Source: Dactylonectria macrodidyma
Taxonomy: Eukaryota; Ascomycota; Sordariomycetes; Hypocreales; Nectriaceae
Length of the DNA stretch: 64,000 bases
Direction: 5' to 3'
NCBI GenBank assembly: GCA_020744425.1
Contig: JAGMUV010000024.1
Coordinates: 992,001-1,056,000 of the forward strand
Under the pieces are notes generated by a model, which made no database searches, was not told where the DNA came from, and saw only the letters and a list, made by a program, of their open reading frames with translations. How positions within the stretch are numbered: position 1 is the first letter of the stretch; every line of letters starts with the position of its first letter. Made by a program: the position numbers and the translations under genes. Positions 11,629 to 21,803 of the stretch are shown here, piece after piece.

Positions 11629-12477
11629 TTACTCTGCCTCCGGTAGTTCATCTCGGGTGATGACCCAAAGCTTCTTGCTGAAAGGGCCCTTGGAAGTCCA
11701 GGTGATATGCATTCCGGATGTCAACCCAATCGCATCTCCTGCCTTGAAGCTGTGCTTGGTACCAGTCTCTGTCTCAACAACATCCACCTCACCCTCGAGC
11801 AGAAGAATAGTCTCGTCGCCGAGAACGCCCGTGTAGGGCGTCGTCAGTGTCCCGTGCTCATCCACGTCAGACCCCGAAATGCCTTTGCCTGAGCGCCAAA
11901 CACCACTCAACATAGTCCCGGTCGATCCGCCGCTGCTAATAAAGTACAGCTCTCCTGCCACTAGGTCTCCTTCCTTGGGTTCGGTGAAGTGATAGTCCAC
12001 CCACTCTGCGGGGTTCTCACTGACATGGTTGATTCGGATTGTTGTTGGGGGGTTTGGGGTTGGCTTGGTTCCGTTCCAGATGCACCAGTACTTCTTGAAG
12101 AAGGGAGCATCAATTTCCCACTGCACCTCCAATCCCTTAGGGGAGCTCACAATTGTGCCAGGGCTAATGTGATGCTTTTCGCCGGTAGATACCACCGTAA
12201 GTGTGGCCGAACCGTCGATGACGCAGGCCAGTTCATCTCCGAGTGGGGACGAATAGATGAGCTTGTGGGAACCATCGGACCCGGCTCCCGGTGAATTCGG
12301 CCCTGTCCTCCAGAATCCGGATGACAATTCCCCAGAGGTGCCAAATGCACGTGCAATGGTAACCTCGCCGTGGGTTTGTTTGCCAAGCTTAGGCTCAACC
12401 CACTCAAAGGGGGTCCATTTGCCGGCTGGAGGGGCCTGTTGGCCACCATGAACAACGTGAGTGGTGGGCTGCGTCAT
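11629..12477 (-). CDS. Tandem-cupin protein
   Basis: Intronless, 282 residues from ATG 12477. The protein is an internal duplication. The N-half (SSGFWRTGPNSPGAG, then LGDELACVIDGSATLTVV) matches the C-half (LSGVWRSGKGISGSD, then LGDETILLLEGEVDVVE). Both end in parallel W-rich strands (FFKKYWCIWNG and FSKKLWVITRD). Each half has the beta-strand pattern and conserved Gly of cupin_3-like (DUF861/EutQ-like) domains, but the HxH metal ligands of the first cupin motif are absent. Enzymatic activity is therefore uncertain. The open frame extends upstream to 12615, but that stretch is Ser/Thr/Ile-rich and reads like a leader; MTQPTTHVVHGG is a better start. It is divergent from the ABM-like gene at 13089. 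Confidence 0.85.
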   Translation of the reverse strand: MTQPTTHVVHGGQQAPPAGKWTPFEWVEPKLGKQTHGEVTIARAFGTSGELSSGFWRTGPNSPGAGSDGSHKLIYSSPLGDELACVIDGSATLTVVSTGEKHHISPGTIVSSPKGLEVQWEIDAPFFKKYWCIWNGTKPTPNPPTTIRINHVSENPAEWVDYHFTEPKEGDLVAGELYFISSGGSTGTMLSGVWRSGKGISGSDVDEHGTLTTPYTGVLGDETILLLEGEVDVVETETGTKHSFKAGDAIGLTSGMHITWTSKGPFSKKLWVITRDELPEAE

Positions 12478-13088
12478 GTTGTTGACTGGGTTCTTTGTGA
12501 TAGAAGATATGATGGTATTTAGAAAAAATTGAGACGAACTGGTACGGATGCTGTTTGTGCTACTGGTCGACAGATGAGAAAGCTGAGCGTAGATGCTGTG
12601 TGACTTTATACACAATCACTGCCACCAAAACCCTTGACCTCCCTCCTTGACCTTGCTTCATGATATCCAATGCCCAACATCCTCACCTTCGCCCTCATTG
12701 CTCGGTCGGGTGATAGCTGGCAGCTCTTGAGCTTAGATCAAAGATGATTGGTCTGATTTCCGAGCTGGCCGCGGACCTAAGTCTGTAGTTCCGACCATGA
12801 AGAAATTAAACGCTATGATTGGCCTCCGCCGTTGTCGACGGACCTCAAGGGATGACGGCGCATCTACCCCGCGTTCATCGGCTAGCAAGCCAATGGCAGT
12901 AGACACATTATCCTTGACCCTGAAAGACGAGAAAATTAGTTAACGGGGGGCCTCACAGATAAGGCCTGGGTATAAGTAAGGTAGAAGTGGCGTATTCTCA
13001 CGATATGTTTCACCTCTAAAGACAGATTACCCAACATAACTTCATACACCATCACAACATTACGATACTTGCATATCAGCTTATCAAA
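12478..13088. promoter_or_regulatory. Shared divergent promoter region (cupin / ABM-like pair)
   Basis: These 611 bases separate two genes transcribed away from each other, so they hold both promoters. A TATA-like TATAAGTA lies at 12971-12978, about 110 bases before the plus-strand ATG. Co-regulation is inference from arrangement only. Confidence 0.5.
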
Positions 13089-13640
13089 ATGCCCATCTAT
13101 TTGAGTATGCAGCGGGTGCGGTTCTCCAGCCCTGACGCATATGAAAAGTTCAAAGTTCTCTTCGCCGACACTCGACGACACCTCATGACCCTCCCTGGCT
13201 TCCTTCACCTCACGTGGTGGGAACACCCCGACGACCGAAGTTGGTACAACGAGTGTAGCTTCTGGACCAGTCGCGGCGCACTATACGACTGGCACAAAAA
13301 CACGTACCACAAGTACTGCAAGACCTGGGCGGCCAACGGCGCTATTATGGAGGACATTATCACCAATTTTGAGCTTGTGGGAACGCGGCTTCTTCGCGTC
13401 TGCCCTGTGTGCAGTCACACGCAAGATAAGAAGTACGATCTGGCAAGGGAACAGGAGGTGTTGCATGAACAATGCCCGGAATGCGGTTTTCATTTCCCTG
13501 TCTTGGAGGAGACGCCTTCCAGTTTTGCCGTTTTCAAGGATGTGCCTGGTTTGAATGGCGATGTTGGGGCGGAGGATGCTGGGAAGAAGGAGGCTGGGAA
13601 ATCTGTGTGTCCTATGGCGAAGGCCGATGAGAAAAAGTAA
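13089..13640 (+). CDS. ABM-like domain protein with C-terminal zinc ribbon
   Basis: Intronless, 183 residues, start ATG 13089. Residues 1-95 look like a dimeric alpha-beta-barrel (antibiotic biosynthesis monooxygenase-like, or DUF4188-like) fold: MPIYLSMQRVRFSSPDAYEK, then TLPGFLHLTWWEHPDDR and YNECSFWTSRGALYDWHKN. Residues 105-132 hold two CxxC knuckles (CPVC at 105-108, CPEC at 129-132), a rubredoxin/zinc-ribbon arrangement. The tail is Lys/Gly/Ala-rich. ABM-fold proteins include small cofactor-free monooxygenases and heme-binding or signalling relatives; which applies here is unknown. It is divergent from the tandem-cupin gene. The family assignment of the first half is moderate; the zinc knuckles are plain in the sequence. 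Confidence 0.78.
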   Translation: MPIYLSMQRVRFSSPDAYEKFKVLFADTRRHLMTLPGFLHLTWWEHPDDRSWYNECSFWTSRGALYDWHKNTYHKYCKTWAANGAIMEDIITNFELVGTRLLRVCPVCSHTQDKKYDLAREQEVLHEQCPECGFHFPVLEETPSSFAVFKDVPGLNGDVGAEDAGKKEAGKSVCPMAKADEKK

Positions 13641-14876
13641 TCATAGTGAATTGAATTACTGAAGATGCATATCATTACGCATCTGTTCAATTGGTCCCTC
13701 CACAACAAAGTGAGACGCTGCATCGATTCAGGAACCTCATTGTAAGGAGTAACGAATGGAAGCCCAAGACGGGGGCGTTCCCGGAGCCGCTTCCTCAGGC
13801 CATTGTCTAGGCAGTTTCCTAAGAGAGTACGTTCTCCGGTGAGGAGAGGGAGTAGCTAAGGCCAGGCCCCAGGTAGAGGTGACGTGGTGGAGGAGACCGG
13901 TGATCAAGCACCACGATCCCTATCTATTATCTGATCTTAGACGCTGGGCACTCCTTGTGTGCACCTTCGTCGATCCTGAACTGTGAAGAGAGATCACAAT
14001 TTCCATACGGAGTGCCATCAATGGTTATAAATACCGTATACAGCCTAGTGGTTGCAGCCGTCAGAAGCGAAGCCTGTTCACGTTCCTAGTCCCTAAATGG
14101 AAATAATGTGAAACGGTACCCATCCTACAGATAGGATATCAGTTATCCGGATCGTGTGGGTACACATCGAGCTCGTCTAGGGCTGGCTCTCAGCTGAGTC
14201 GGGTATCGGAAAATTGACCAATAGAACTGGAGACAAAGCCCCCTGAGCAAACAAATCGTACGATTTTCGAACTCTCCTATTTGTGCACGCGACGGAATCC
14301 CGAATTCCGACTCCCCGCGAAACCCATGAGTACCGGTATTGCGGATGCTTACTTCGTGTCTTCCATCCCCCAATATCAACCTGCGCAGGGGAGACGACTG
14401 CTGTTGTCACCTCAAGGATCTAGGGACAATTGCCAAGTTGCTTCGTTTATACTCAAGAAAGGAAAGATTGTGCTAGCATGGGACTGTGGAATAGCGACGA
14501 GCGAGGGTAAGGGCATTTTTTCATAGAAGGTCCTGCCAATGTACTCAAACAGTCCTCATTTAGATACCAGGAAAGCAGATAACATCAAGGTAACGAAGAC
14601 TCCAGCAGTCAACGATAACGATAAGATCGGGGAGGTTGAGGAGGTCCGTAAGGCCAAGCAAGCTTGATAATGCGGGGAAGAACGCTAGTGAACTCTAATG
14701 AACTATCCCTGAGCCTGTCGGACAGCCATTAGTTATATGATATCAGACGGACATTTGGGGTGTGATCGTGTTGCCATCAATGGTCACAAGGCAGACCCCT
14801 CACAAATCTTGACGGCGCGCGGACTTTTCTCCTTGGAACCCAACTCTTCTCAGCGGAAACAACAAGCCATCATATC
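13641..14876. other. Gap without recognised gene
   Basis: About 1.2 kb upstream of the second zinc-cluster gene. Open frames at 14143-14526 on both strands carry no family motif. It presumably holds the promoter of the gene at 14877. Confidence 0.5.
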
Positions 14877-16949
14877 ATGTCTGATCGCGGTTCTGGACAA
14901 CGAGACCATAGTCATAGCTCCAGTCGAGGGCGGGCCGCTGCTAGATCACGCTTAGGGTGTATAACCTGCAAGCAAAGACATGTCAGATGCGATGAGGTCT
15001 ACCCCGAATGCGGCCACTGCTCTCGACTACAATTGAAGTGCCGTTACCTGCGCCCGCCTCAGAGCCATGTGAGGGCTAGAAGACTAGATTCTCAAAGGAC
15101 ACTTCTCCCTCTGCCTACGCCCGCTTTTTCCTTCACCGCAATCAATGACAGTCCCCTATCTTCAAAATCGCAACAAGAAGTTGTTGAGAATGGATTTACT
15201 TGTCCACTGACCCCTACCTCTGATCACCTGGCGCAGTTCATGTCCATGCCTTGCTTTAGCGAGGATTTTACATTCGTTTTACCTGATATGGACCAAAGTT
15301 CGACGAGGGAATATTCTGAAAATATGAAATCCCAGGCCGCAAGCTCATTCATCTCAACCAGTAAGCAAGATTGGGGATCAGCAACTCATCTTCAACAAGA
15401 GCGAGACTCTGCAGACCGTTGGGAACCTATTACAACTGCGGCGGAAACGTCGCCTCTGGAGGCAGGACTTGCAAGATGTTCCTCAAAGACGAGAAATTCG
15501 CCCGTCGATTTGCCAACTTCTCATCCCATGCACTGGACTGACCACCTGATCACGTTCAAAAAGATCATGCAACCGCCAGCAGCCATGTTAATGGGAGGCA
15601 TCAAAAGGTGGCGCCGTCTACAAGCATATCTCCTCGGTCTTGGCTCAAAGAACAGCACCGTTCGAGAAACTTTGCTCTGTCTCGAGGACGTATTGGCTCA
15701 CGACGACCGCCAACAGACAACGGGGTCAGCTGCAGATGCCGGCCGAAATTCGGAAAGGTACGAGGCCGCGAGGGACCAGGTCATCAAAGTCACGTCCGTG
15801 GAGAAGTTGAGCGATCAAGAGCTTGATGAGATGCTTGCTGCTCTGTACTTGTTGGCCTGGATTCAGGTCATCCGCCCCAGGGGACCACAATACAGCGACT
15901 CCATGTTTCCCAGCGAACAAGCCGACGTCATTATAGGCAGTGATTGCAAGTGGAACTGGTACTCTCGGCAACTTTTGTCTGGGTTCAACTCCCTCGATAG
16001 CAAAGCAACCCATCTCGGAGGATCCCCATTACTTTCACAAAAAGCTCTTGCAATCGTGTCCTGTCACCCAATTCAGATTATAAGTTGCGAATACGAGGAT
16101 TCGAGGGACAACTCTTTTGAAGGCCAAGAGAGGTCTCAATCCATGTCAGGCAGTTCAGTCACGGACATATCAGAGCATGGTGGGAGCACAACAAGTATTC
16201 CGTCATGGAACACGATTGATGTAAAGGAAATAGTCCTTCGAGCGATTCTTCAGCCCGGTGCAGAGTGGTATTTGCAAACACAAGCCTACTTTCGCCACAT
16301 TGGCTCACTTGATAAGCATCGGCGCTCACGTTTTACCCCAGACGACGAACTCGAGGTTACTTTGGTTGGCAAGCAAATCCAGTCGGAGCTTCGAGTTCTG
16401 TGGGCAGAACGACCATCAGTTGTGTCACTCACCACCTCTGAGCTCTCGAAAACCATGGCAGTGGATCTGGCGACTCGTCTCGAGGAAGTTTTTAGCATCT
16501 ATCTTGCCAGCTACTGGATCCTATTCGTCTATCTTCATCGCATCTGCTGGTGGCATCTGGGCCATACAACGATTGTTCAGGATGCATTGACAGAGACGTG
16601 GAACTTCTTTCAATCCTCATACAGCGAGGACGGTTGTGCAAAAACAGTGCACCCGGCCTTGATGTGGCCAATTTTCGTGTTTGGCACAGAGTGCCCCGAC
16701 GAAGGTCAACGCAAGTGGGCAGTCGAGCAGATCAAACGGTTGGCTACACCACGGCCTGTGTTAGAGTTGGAAGCCGGCAAGCTTGACATGTTGCCGGCTT
16801 TTCGGCTGAGTCGTGGTGCAACCCAGAATGCTCAACGGGCGGCGCTTTTGCTGGAGACCTTGATTGCAAAGCAGGAGTCAACTGGTGTCCGGGTAGATGA
16901 TCGAGACTTGGCTATGGAGATGTTCAAGTGTCATTTCTCCATAGTGTAG
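14877..16949 (+). CDS. Zn(II)2Cys6 transcription factor
   Basis: Single open frame of 690 residues from ATG 14877. A basic, Ser/Arg-rich N-terminus precedes a complete zinc cluster with Cys28, 31, 38, 45, 48 and 55 (GCITCKQRHVRCDEVYPEC, then GHCSRLQLKC), followed by basic residues (RPPQSHVRARR). Residues 70-220 are low-complexity Ser/Thr/Gln-rich, as in activation linkers. From about residue 225 onward there is a helical regulatory region with HLITFKKIMQPPAAMLMGG, and the C-terminus (WPIFVFGTECPDEGQRKWA) matches the Fungal_trans_2-like class of zinc-cluster regulators. It is a nuclear regulator of unknown target. It converges on the damaged sugar transporter at 17129, about 180 bases away. 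Confidence 0.9.
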   Translation: MSDRGSGQRDHSHSSSRGRAAARSRLGCITCKQRHVRCDEVYPECGHCSRLQLKCRYLRPPQSHVRARRLDSQRTLLPLPTPAFSFTAINDSPLSSKSQQEVVENGFTCPLTPTSDHLAQFMSMPCFSEDFTFVLPDMDQSSTREYSENMKSQAASSFISTSKQDWGSATHLQQERDSADRWEPITTAAETSPLEAGLARCSSKTRNSPVDLPTSHPMHWTDHLITFKKIMQPPAAMLMGGIKRWRRLQAYLLGLGSKNSTVRETLLCLEDVLAHDDRQQTTGSAADAGRNSERYEAARDQVIKVTSVEKLSDQELDEMLAALYLLAWIQVIRPRGPQYSDSMFPSEQADVIIGSDCKWNWYSRQLLSGFNSLDSKATHLGGSPLLSQKALAIVSCHPIQIISCEYEDSRDNSFEGQERSQSMSGSSVTDISEHGGSTTSIPSWNTIDVKEIVLRAILQPGAEWYLQTQAYFRHIGSLDKHRRSRFTPDDELEVTLVGKQIQSELRVLWAERPSVVSLTTSELSKTMAVDLATRLEEVFSIYLASYWILFVYLHRICWWHLGHTTIVQDALTETWNFFQSSYSEDGCAKTVHPALMWPIFVFGTECPDEGQRKWAVEQIKRLATPRPVLELEAGKLDMLPAFRLSRGATQNAQRAALLLETLIAKQESTGVRVDDRDLAMEMFKCHFSIV

Positions 16950-17128
16950 CTATCTTAGCGCCTGAGTTCCTTAGGTCTATAAATACTTCAAATTTTGTCA
17001 GGGAAAAACTCGAAGTAAATACTCTTTCAACGTATTGGGCCCACGTGCAAACGGCGTCAGTATTCAAGGGCTAGTCTAGCTAAAGTAAATACTAGATAAA
17101 AAGCTTTGCGAATTGATGCGCAAGCTAA

Positions 17129-18766
17129 TTACTCCTTATTGTCAGTAGCTTGGACCTTTCCATCAAGGTCGCGTTTTGAGTTGACTTGCTCGGGGGTCTC
17201 TCCTTCAAAGATCAGAGTAATCTGCTCCAGCGAGTATCCGCGAGTCTCTGGGAAGATAAAAAAGACAATAATTCCGTAAACGAGGAGCAGCACGGCAAAG
17301 GCAATGTAGTACTTCCAGCCAATAGCCTCCAGCGCAATGGGGTTGACAAACGTATTGAAGATGACTCCAATCAACATCGACAGTCAAGCCAAGCCGAGGC
17401 CTTGGCTTCGTAGGTGATAAGGCCAGATTTCGACAGGATATGCGACTTGGAGAGGGGTTCTTACCCAGGTTATTAAAGCTTTGACAGATATTTAACAAAC
17501 AGACACTTACACTGCGATATCGTAGCCCGCAAAGTAAATAAATAGGAAGGGACGACTGCGGTTCCGACTGCCTTTGTCCCAGTCTCGGCGAAAGAACCTG
17601 AGCATGAAGTGATGACGATGTAGCTCAGAAACATAATGACGAAGGAGAGAAGAAAGAGCTTTCTTCGGCCGAATCTTTCCACGGCAGACGCACCGGCAAC
17701 AGCGAATATCCAGTTCCAGATCTGCAGGCATCCGGAAATGAGAGTTTGATCAGTGACGCTGGTGACACCAGCAGTATTGAGAATCAGTGGCAAATAGTAT
17801 GAAACCACTCCGTTCCCTATCCATTGAGAGAAGATGCCCAGTGTGAGAGTGATTGCCGTTCGGTGAAGATTGGGTTTGGTGGAGAACATTTGGGAATAAC
17901 CTCCTCCTTCAACGAGTGCCTCTTGAGCAAGGGCAGTCTCAATCTCAGTCATCTCTTCTTCAACAACCTGGTCATAAGTCCCACCACCATGAGTGTTGAT
18001 TAGCATGGTTCGTGCCTCTTCTGTTCTACCTTTTGAGACGAGCCATCTAGGACTCTCGGGGCAGAGAAACAGGCCTGGGAGACCAAGAAGTGGGCACAAA
18101 AGTTGCAGAACACAGATAGTTCTCCACGACCACGAATCGAGAAAATTTCGTACCCCGAATGTAGCCCAAGCGGCAACAGTTGCGCCAATGTAGAACCCAG
18201 TGAAGTATAGTGAGGTCAACACACCTCGTTGGCTGGGATAGGCACACTCTGCAACGATCAGAGGGACGACATTCCCAAAGATGGCACTTGGAAAGCCGAG
18301 GAAGGTTCGACCAACGATCCATACAGCTGGGGAGGGTGCCGCGGTCTCCAAGACTGTACCGATGATGAGAGGAATAAACGACATGTAGACGGTAAATTTG
18401 CGACCGTATCGGTTCGCCGCCCAACCAGCCACAGGGATACCAATGCCGAATGCGACCCAGTATATGGCGTTGATAAAACCTAACCATGAGCCAGCTGGGT
18501 TGTCCATAAATCCTGTCCACTGGGAGAGGGCGAGCAATCCACCGCTCATGGAACCGTCGTATCCAACAGCAGATCCTTTCGAGTTGTTAATGATCCGGCC
18601 GAATTGAGGCTCTCCAAGAAGCTTTGCGGGATAAGGAACACGAACCAAACATGACCATGGATACAAGACTGAAGCTGAGCTTCAGAAGACTTGGCATTTG
18701 ATGGCTAGACGCCGTCGCGGTCGCCGAGGTTTCAACAGCTGGCTTCTCTGACACGCTAAGAGCCAT
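17129..18766 (-). pseudogene. MFS sugar transporter with frameshift and nonsense codon
   Basis: A sugar-porter (lactose permease/hexose type) gene. Exon 1 is 18646-18766; an intron at 18576-18645 splits a Gly codon and restores MVMFGSAVGYDGSMSGG. The next exon carries AANRYGRKF, VGRTFLGFPSAIFG and PESPRWLVSKGR, classic sugar-porter motifs, with hydrophobic segments between. A second intron (17460-17510) restores YDIAVTPLQVAYPVEIW. Two lesions break it: one base is missing around 17545-17551 (AVVP runs out of frame before FLFIYFAGYDIA), and TGA at 17384-17386 falls where the family usually has Trp. The tail then reads normally to PETRGYSLEQI. A sequencing error could explain one lesion but hardly both. 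If real, the product loses its last three or four membrane helices. Confidence 0.82.
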
Positions 18767-18893
18767 CGTGTAAGCAATGAACCGAAACTCCTTGACTTGT
18801 AGGTGATACTGGTACTCTAGAGACTGCCTGACGAGTGATTTGTCCTCTTGCCAACTGGAGAATTTGGCAAGGAGAAGGCAAGCCCCTAACGTA

Positions 18894-19172
18894 TCAATCC
18901 GAGCGGAAGATTTCTGCATGTCCTCGTCTGTCTCTCTCGTGGCGGGTCAAGAGATCACGGCGTGAGAATGCGCGGCTGCAGTGGCAAACATATGGCTTCT
19001 CCTTTGTGTCTACGTACCGGACGTTGAGCGTCTAACAAACAATGGGATCCCACCTGATCAGCGAGGACTCACGAGTGCGTACATGGCGTCGCAGATGTTC
19101 GGGTCGAGCAAATTGCCGACCATAGAGGCGACAAGTGGGAACTCGCGTTGCATGGGTAGACGGAGCGTCCAT
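18894..19172 (-). pseudogene. Stub of a C2H2 zinc-finger regulator
   Basis: Two exons (19073-19172 and 18894-19009) with a 63-nt intron (19010-19072) that splits the finger-1 His codon; splicing restores RTHTKEKPYVC. Finger 1 reads CRLYGRQFARPEHLRRHVRTH, with Tyr where the second zinc-ligating Cys should be. Finger 2 reads YVCHCSRAFSRRDLLTRHER, the CxC form common in fungal C2H2 regulators that also carry a fungal transcription factor domain. The frame ends after about 71 residues, 128 bases before the transporter ATG, and the long regulatory domain is absent. It is most likely a truncated, inactivated gene. Start ATG 19172 is a guess; an in-frame ATG at 19301 also exists. Confidence 0.75.
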
Positions 19173-20234
19173 TGGAGTGGGCGGGTTATGTGTTGGAGGC
19201 GACCGAGTATCATGAAAATGAAGAAATGACACACGGACGGGGTGTTTCTGGCTGAACGTGAAAGCCTCATTACTAACTATAGCTAGAGACATGCGGTTCA
19301 AGCTCGCTTACTCTCCAATCAGCTGGTCATTACCGGTCAAACTCCATCATCAACTTGGCTGGCGCACGCATGAGCTTGTCTACAGAACTACTTGGCCCTG
19401 AATGGGGGTCCCGTATCTTTTGGTGTGAGGATTGACTCGCCAATTCCATTGCTGAGCCAAACTAGATCTCGAAGAGGGAAAGACCGGCGGGGCTTGTGGC
19501 GTATTGGAGACTTGGAGACTTGGAGAGCCCGACACTTGGAGTGTTGGGGAGTTTGAGGCTCTCCACCCTTTTCCGGGTTCGCGAAAATGAGGTCGGATGA
19601 TGTGGGTTGAACGAGACACGATTCAATAGGCCAACGCGGCTTTATTTCCTCGACGGTATGCTGAACTTTTTGGATTGAGCATTAGCCATTTCTTTTTTCC
19701 TTTTTTTTTCTTTTTTTTTTTCTTTTTTGGAGCTTAATAGAGCGGGTTCTGGTCCTGGCTGGTAGCGATGCAGCTTGATTGACAGGTCAGATGTCGAGAC
19801 TGACTGTACGTGGTAATATACTGTATGATATAGTTCGCCGTAAAATGCCATAGACATTGAATCACGCCTTACGTCATTACCTCCATATAGTGATAGTAGA
19901 GTCCCCCACTTCTATCTATGACCCATATTCCATAGATCGAAAACGGACACCAATGTCAAGATGGTGGCGTCACAAGCAGTTGCCTAGCTGAGTCCCCTCT
20001 CCCCCAATGGGCCATTGTACCTAGGCTAGGTTCTTTTGGATTTATCAAAATAAAACTCTTTTTGTGGAGAAAAGTGACATCCATGTATGACTAAAGGAAT
20101 CGCAAAGTGCAGAGTTACTGAGTGAAACGGCATTTACAACACCGGCCATCCAGGCCAGATATAAATGAGACAGTTGGCAACACTGTTGACATGATTTTTC
20201 TATAGTTGTTGCACTCTCCAGCTATTATAAAATA
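19173..20234. other. Gap with low-complexity tracts
   Basis: About 1.06 kb without a recognised gene. It contains a short tandem of the 8-mer TTGGAGAC (about 2.5 copies at 19505-19527) and a long pyrimidine tract listed separately. Nothing else seen. Confidence 0.5.
19689..19728. repeat. Poly-T/C low-complexity tract
   Basis: Forty bases of almost pure T interrupted by single or paired C. On the minus strand it reads as an A/G tract. Confidence 0.9.
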
Positions 20235-21803
20235 TCACTCAGTCTGTGTCATAGTAAACTCCATCGGCTTTGTCATCGCTGACTTCATAAACGGACTTCT
20301 CGCTCGAATCTCCTTGCCCCAAATAAATACAGCAATAGGCGCCGCTGCTAGAACCAGCGATATAAATCCCAGTAGAGAACTCGCCCAATGGAAACCCAAG
20401 TTGGTGTACATAGCGCTGGATGCCAAAGGCAAAAACGAAACACCTAGGTTCTCTCCTAGAACAGTCGCACCTATCGCGCTCCCCGCGTAGTTACTGTAAG
20501 CGTCAATGAGATAATTCGCAATGCTCACAATGACAGCTGTTGTTCCAAGTCCAACCAACATCAGCCCGACGGCGGGGACAGTCCAGTGGATGGAAGAATA
20601 TGACGCCCAGGCGTAGACGAACATGCCGCCAGTGACACCTATGAACCCCCCGAGAACAGCAGCGTACAGACGAGCCTCGGGGATAGGGGTTCCAGGAGCT
20701 TCCTTGTTGCGCGAGGCAGAAGCATAATACCACTCGTTAGTCAACAGACAGAGGCCAAAGCCGAGGATCTCTCCGATGGCGATGGCTGCTTGGATATATC
20801 CTGCCTGCACAGCATCCCATCCGTATAGACCAGCATAGACCTGCTCGACAGATTGCGTAAATAGATAGATCACACCGAGACTGAAAGATGTCCAAATAGT
20901 CGAGATGAAGACAACGGATTCGGTGCAGAGCATGTACAGCGGTCGCCGGACGCTGTCAAGCACAGCTCGGCGCATTGACTGGGACTCTAGCTCCTTCTGG
21001 CTGTATAGATTGTGGCCTTTCTTTCGTAGCCTCTTTGCTCGAGTGGTCAGGATAGCCGAGCCCCGAGTTTCAGGAAGCGCAAGGATGAAGATGGGGAAGA
21101 ATACTGCCGTCCAGATCAACTCGATGTACCCAATCCACTGCCAGGAAAGAAACTGTAGGATCACAGCCCCAATAACGGGACCGATACTGCTCGATATCAG
21201 GTAAATCACGATGTAGAGAGCGTTGGGAATTGTCCGAGCGCGGTCCGTATCAAAGACGTTGGAGATGATGCCGGCGACAGAGTTGCCCAGGATTGCAACG
21301 CATCCCCCACTGAAGAATCGCGTGACAATGAGAGTCGCAAAATTTGGCGCAAGTCCAATGGGGATCAAGAAGCATATAAAGACGGTGTACACGATGAGGA
21401 ACACCATCCGCATGCCAAAGTCTTCCATGAGAGGAAGCAATACCAGGGAGAAAAGAGCGCCGCCCGTGCCGCATGACGCGACCGGCCAGTAAGAATGGGG
21501 GAAATTTTCATCGCTAACGTGAAACTCTTTACCGATCGCTTCATGGGCGGTTGTGATGATGGTACCGTTCATCATGGATATAAAGGTTGCGAAGAGGCCA
21601 ATGCCGACGGCGAACCACTTCTTCTTCAGGGACCAGTTGTAGGGGTTCTCTGGGTCATGAGGCCCATCCCAATTGACAATAGTTGGTTCATCTGGGATTA
21701 GTTTGATGTCAGAATTTTTTGTCGTCAGGAAGTCCAGGTTCTACCAACCTATTGCTTGGCTAGGGCCAGAATCTGTACGGTTTGACTCGGTAGCCTGCAA
21801 CAT
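20235..21803 (-). CDS. MFS transporter, DHA1 drug-type, with doubtful 5' end
   Basis: From IVNWDGPHDPENPYNWS the frame reads a complete 12-helix fungal drug:H+ antiporter: TFISMMNGTIITTAHEAI, ATLIVTRFFSGGCVAILGN, a loop with LPETRGSAILTTRAKRLRK, and a second half ending EIRARSPFMKSAM. The problem is the start. The first in-frame ATG upstream is 21801-21803; it gives 20 codons (MLQATESNRTDSGPS...) and then TAG at 21741-21743, after which the family N-terminus continues in the same frame. No intron of plausible length removes that TAG; a GTACAG..GGTTGGTAG intron would be only about 38 nt. The gene may carry a nonsense mutation, a tiny unusual intron, or a start exon I cannot see. Substrate unknown; plasma-membrane export of toxic compounds is typical. 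Confidence 0.75.

Noticed and set aside
12478..12615. 46-residue N-terminal extension of the cupin protein
   Set aside because: Low-complexity Ser/Thr/Ile/Asn text without cupin similarity; an internal ATG fits better. A mitochondrial or other leader cannot be fully excluded.
8728..21803. A specialised-metabolite biosynthetic cluster
   Set aside because: Regulators, transporters, GST and small oxidative proteins are present, but there is no PKS, NRPS, terpene synthase, DMATS or P450 in the window.
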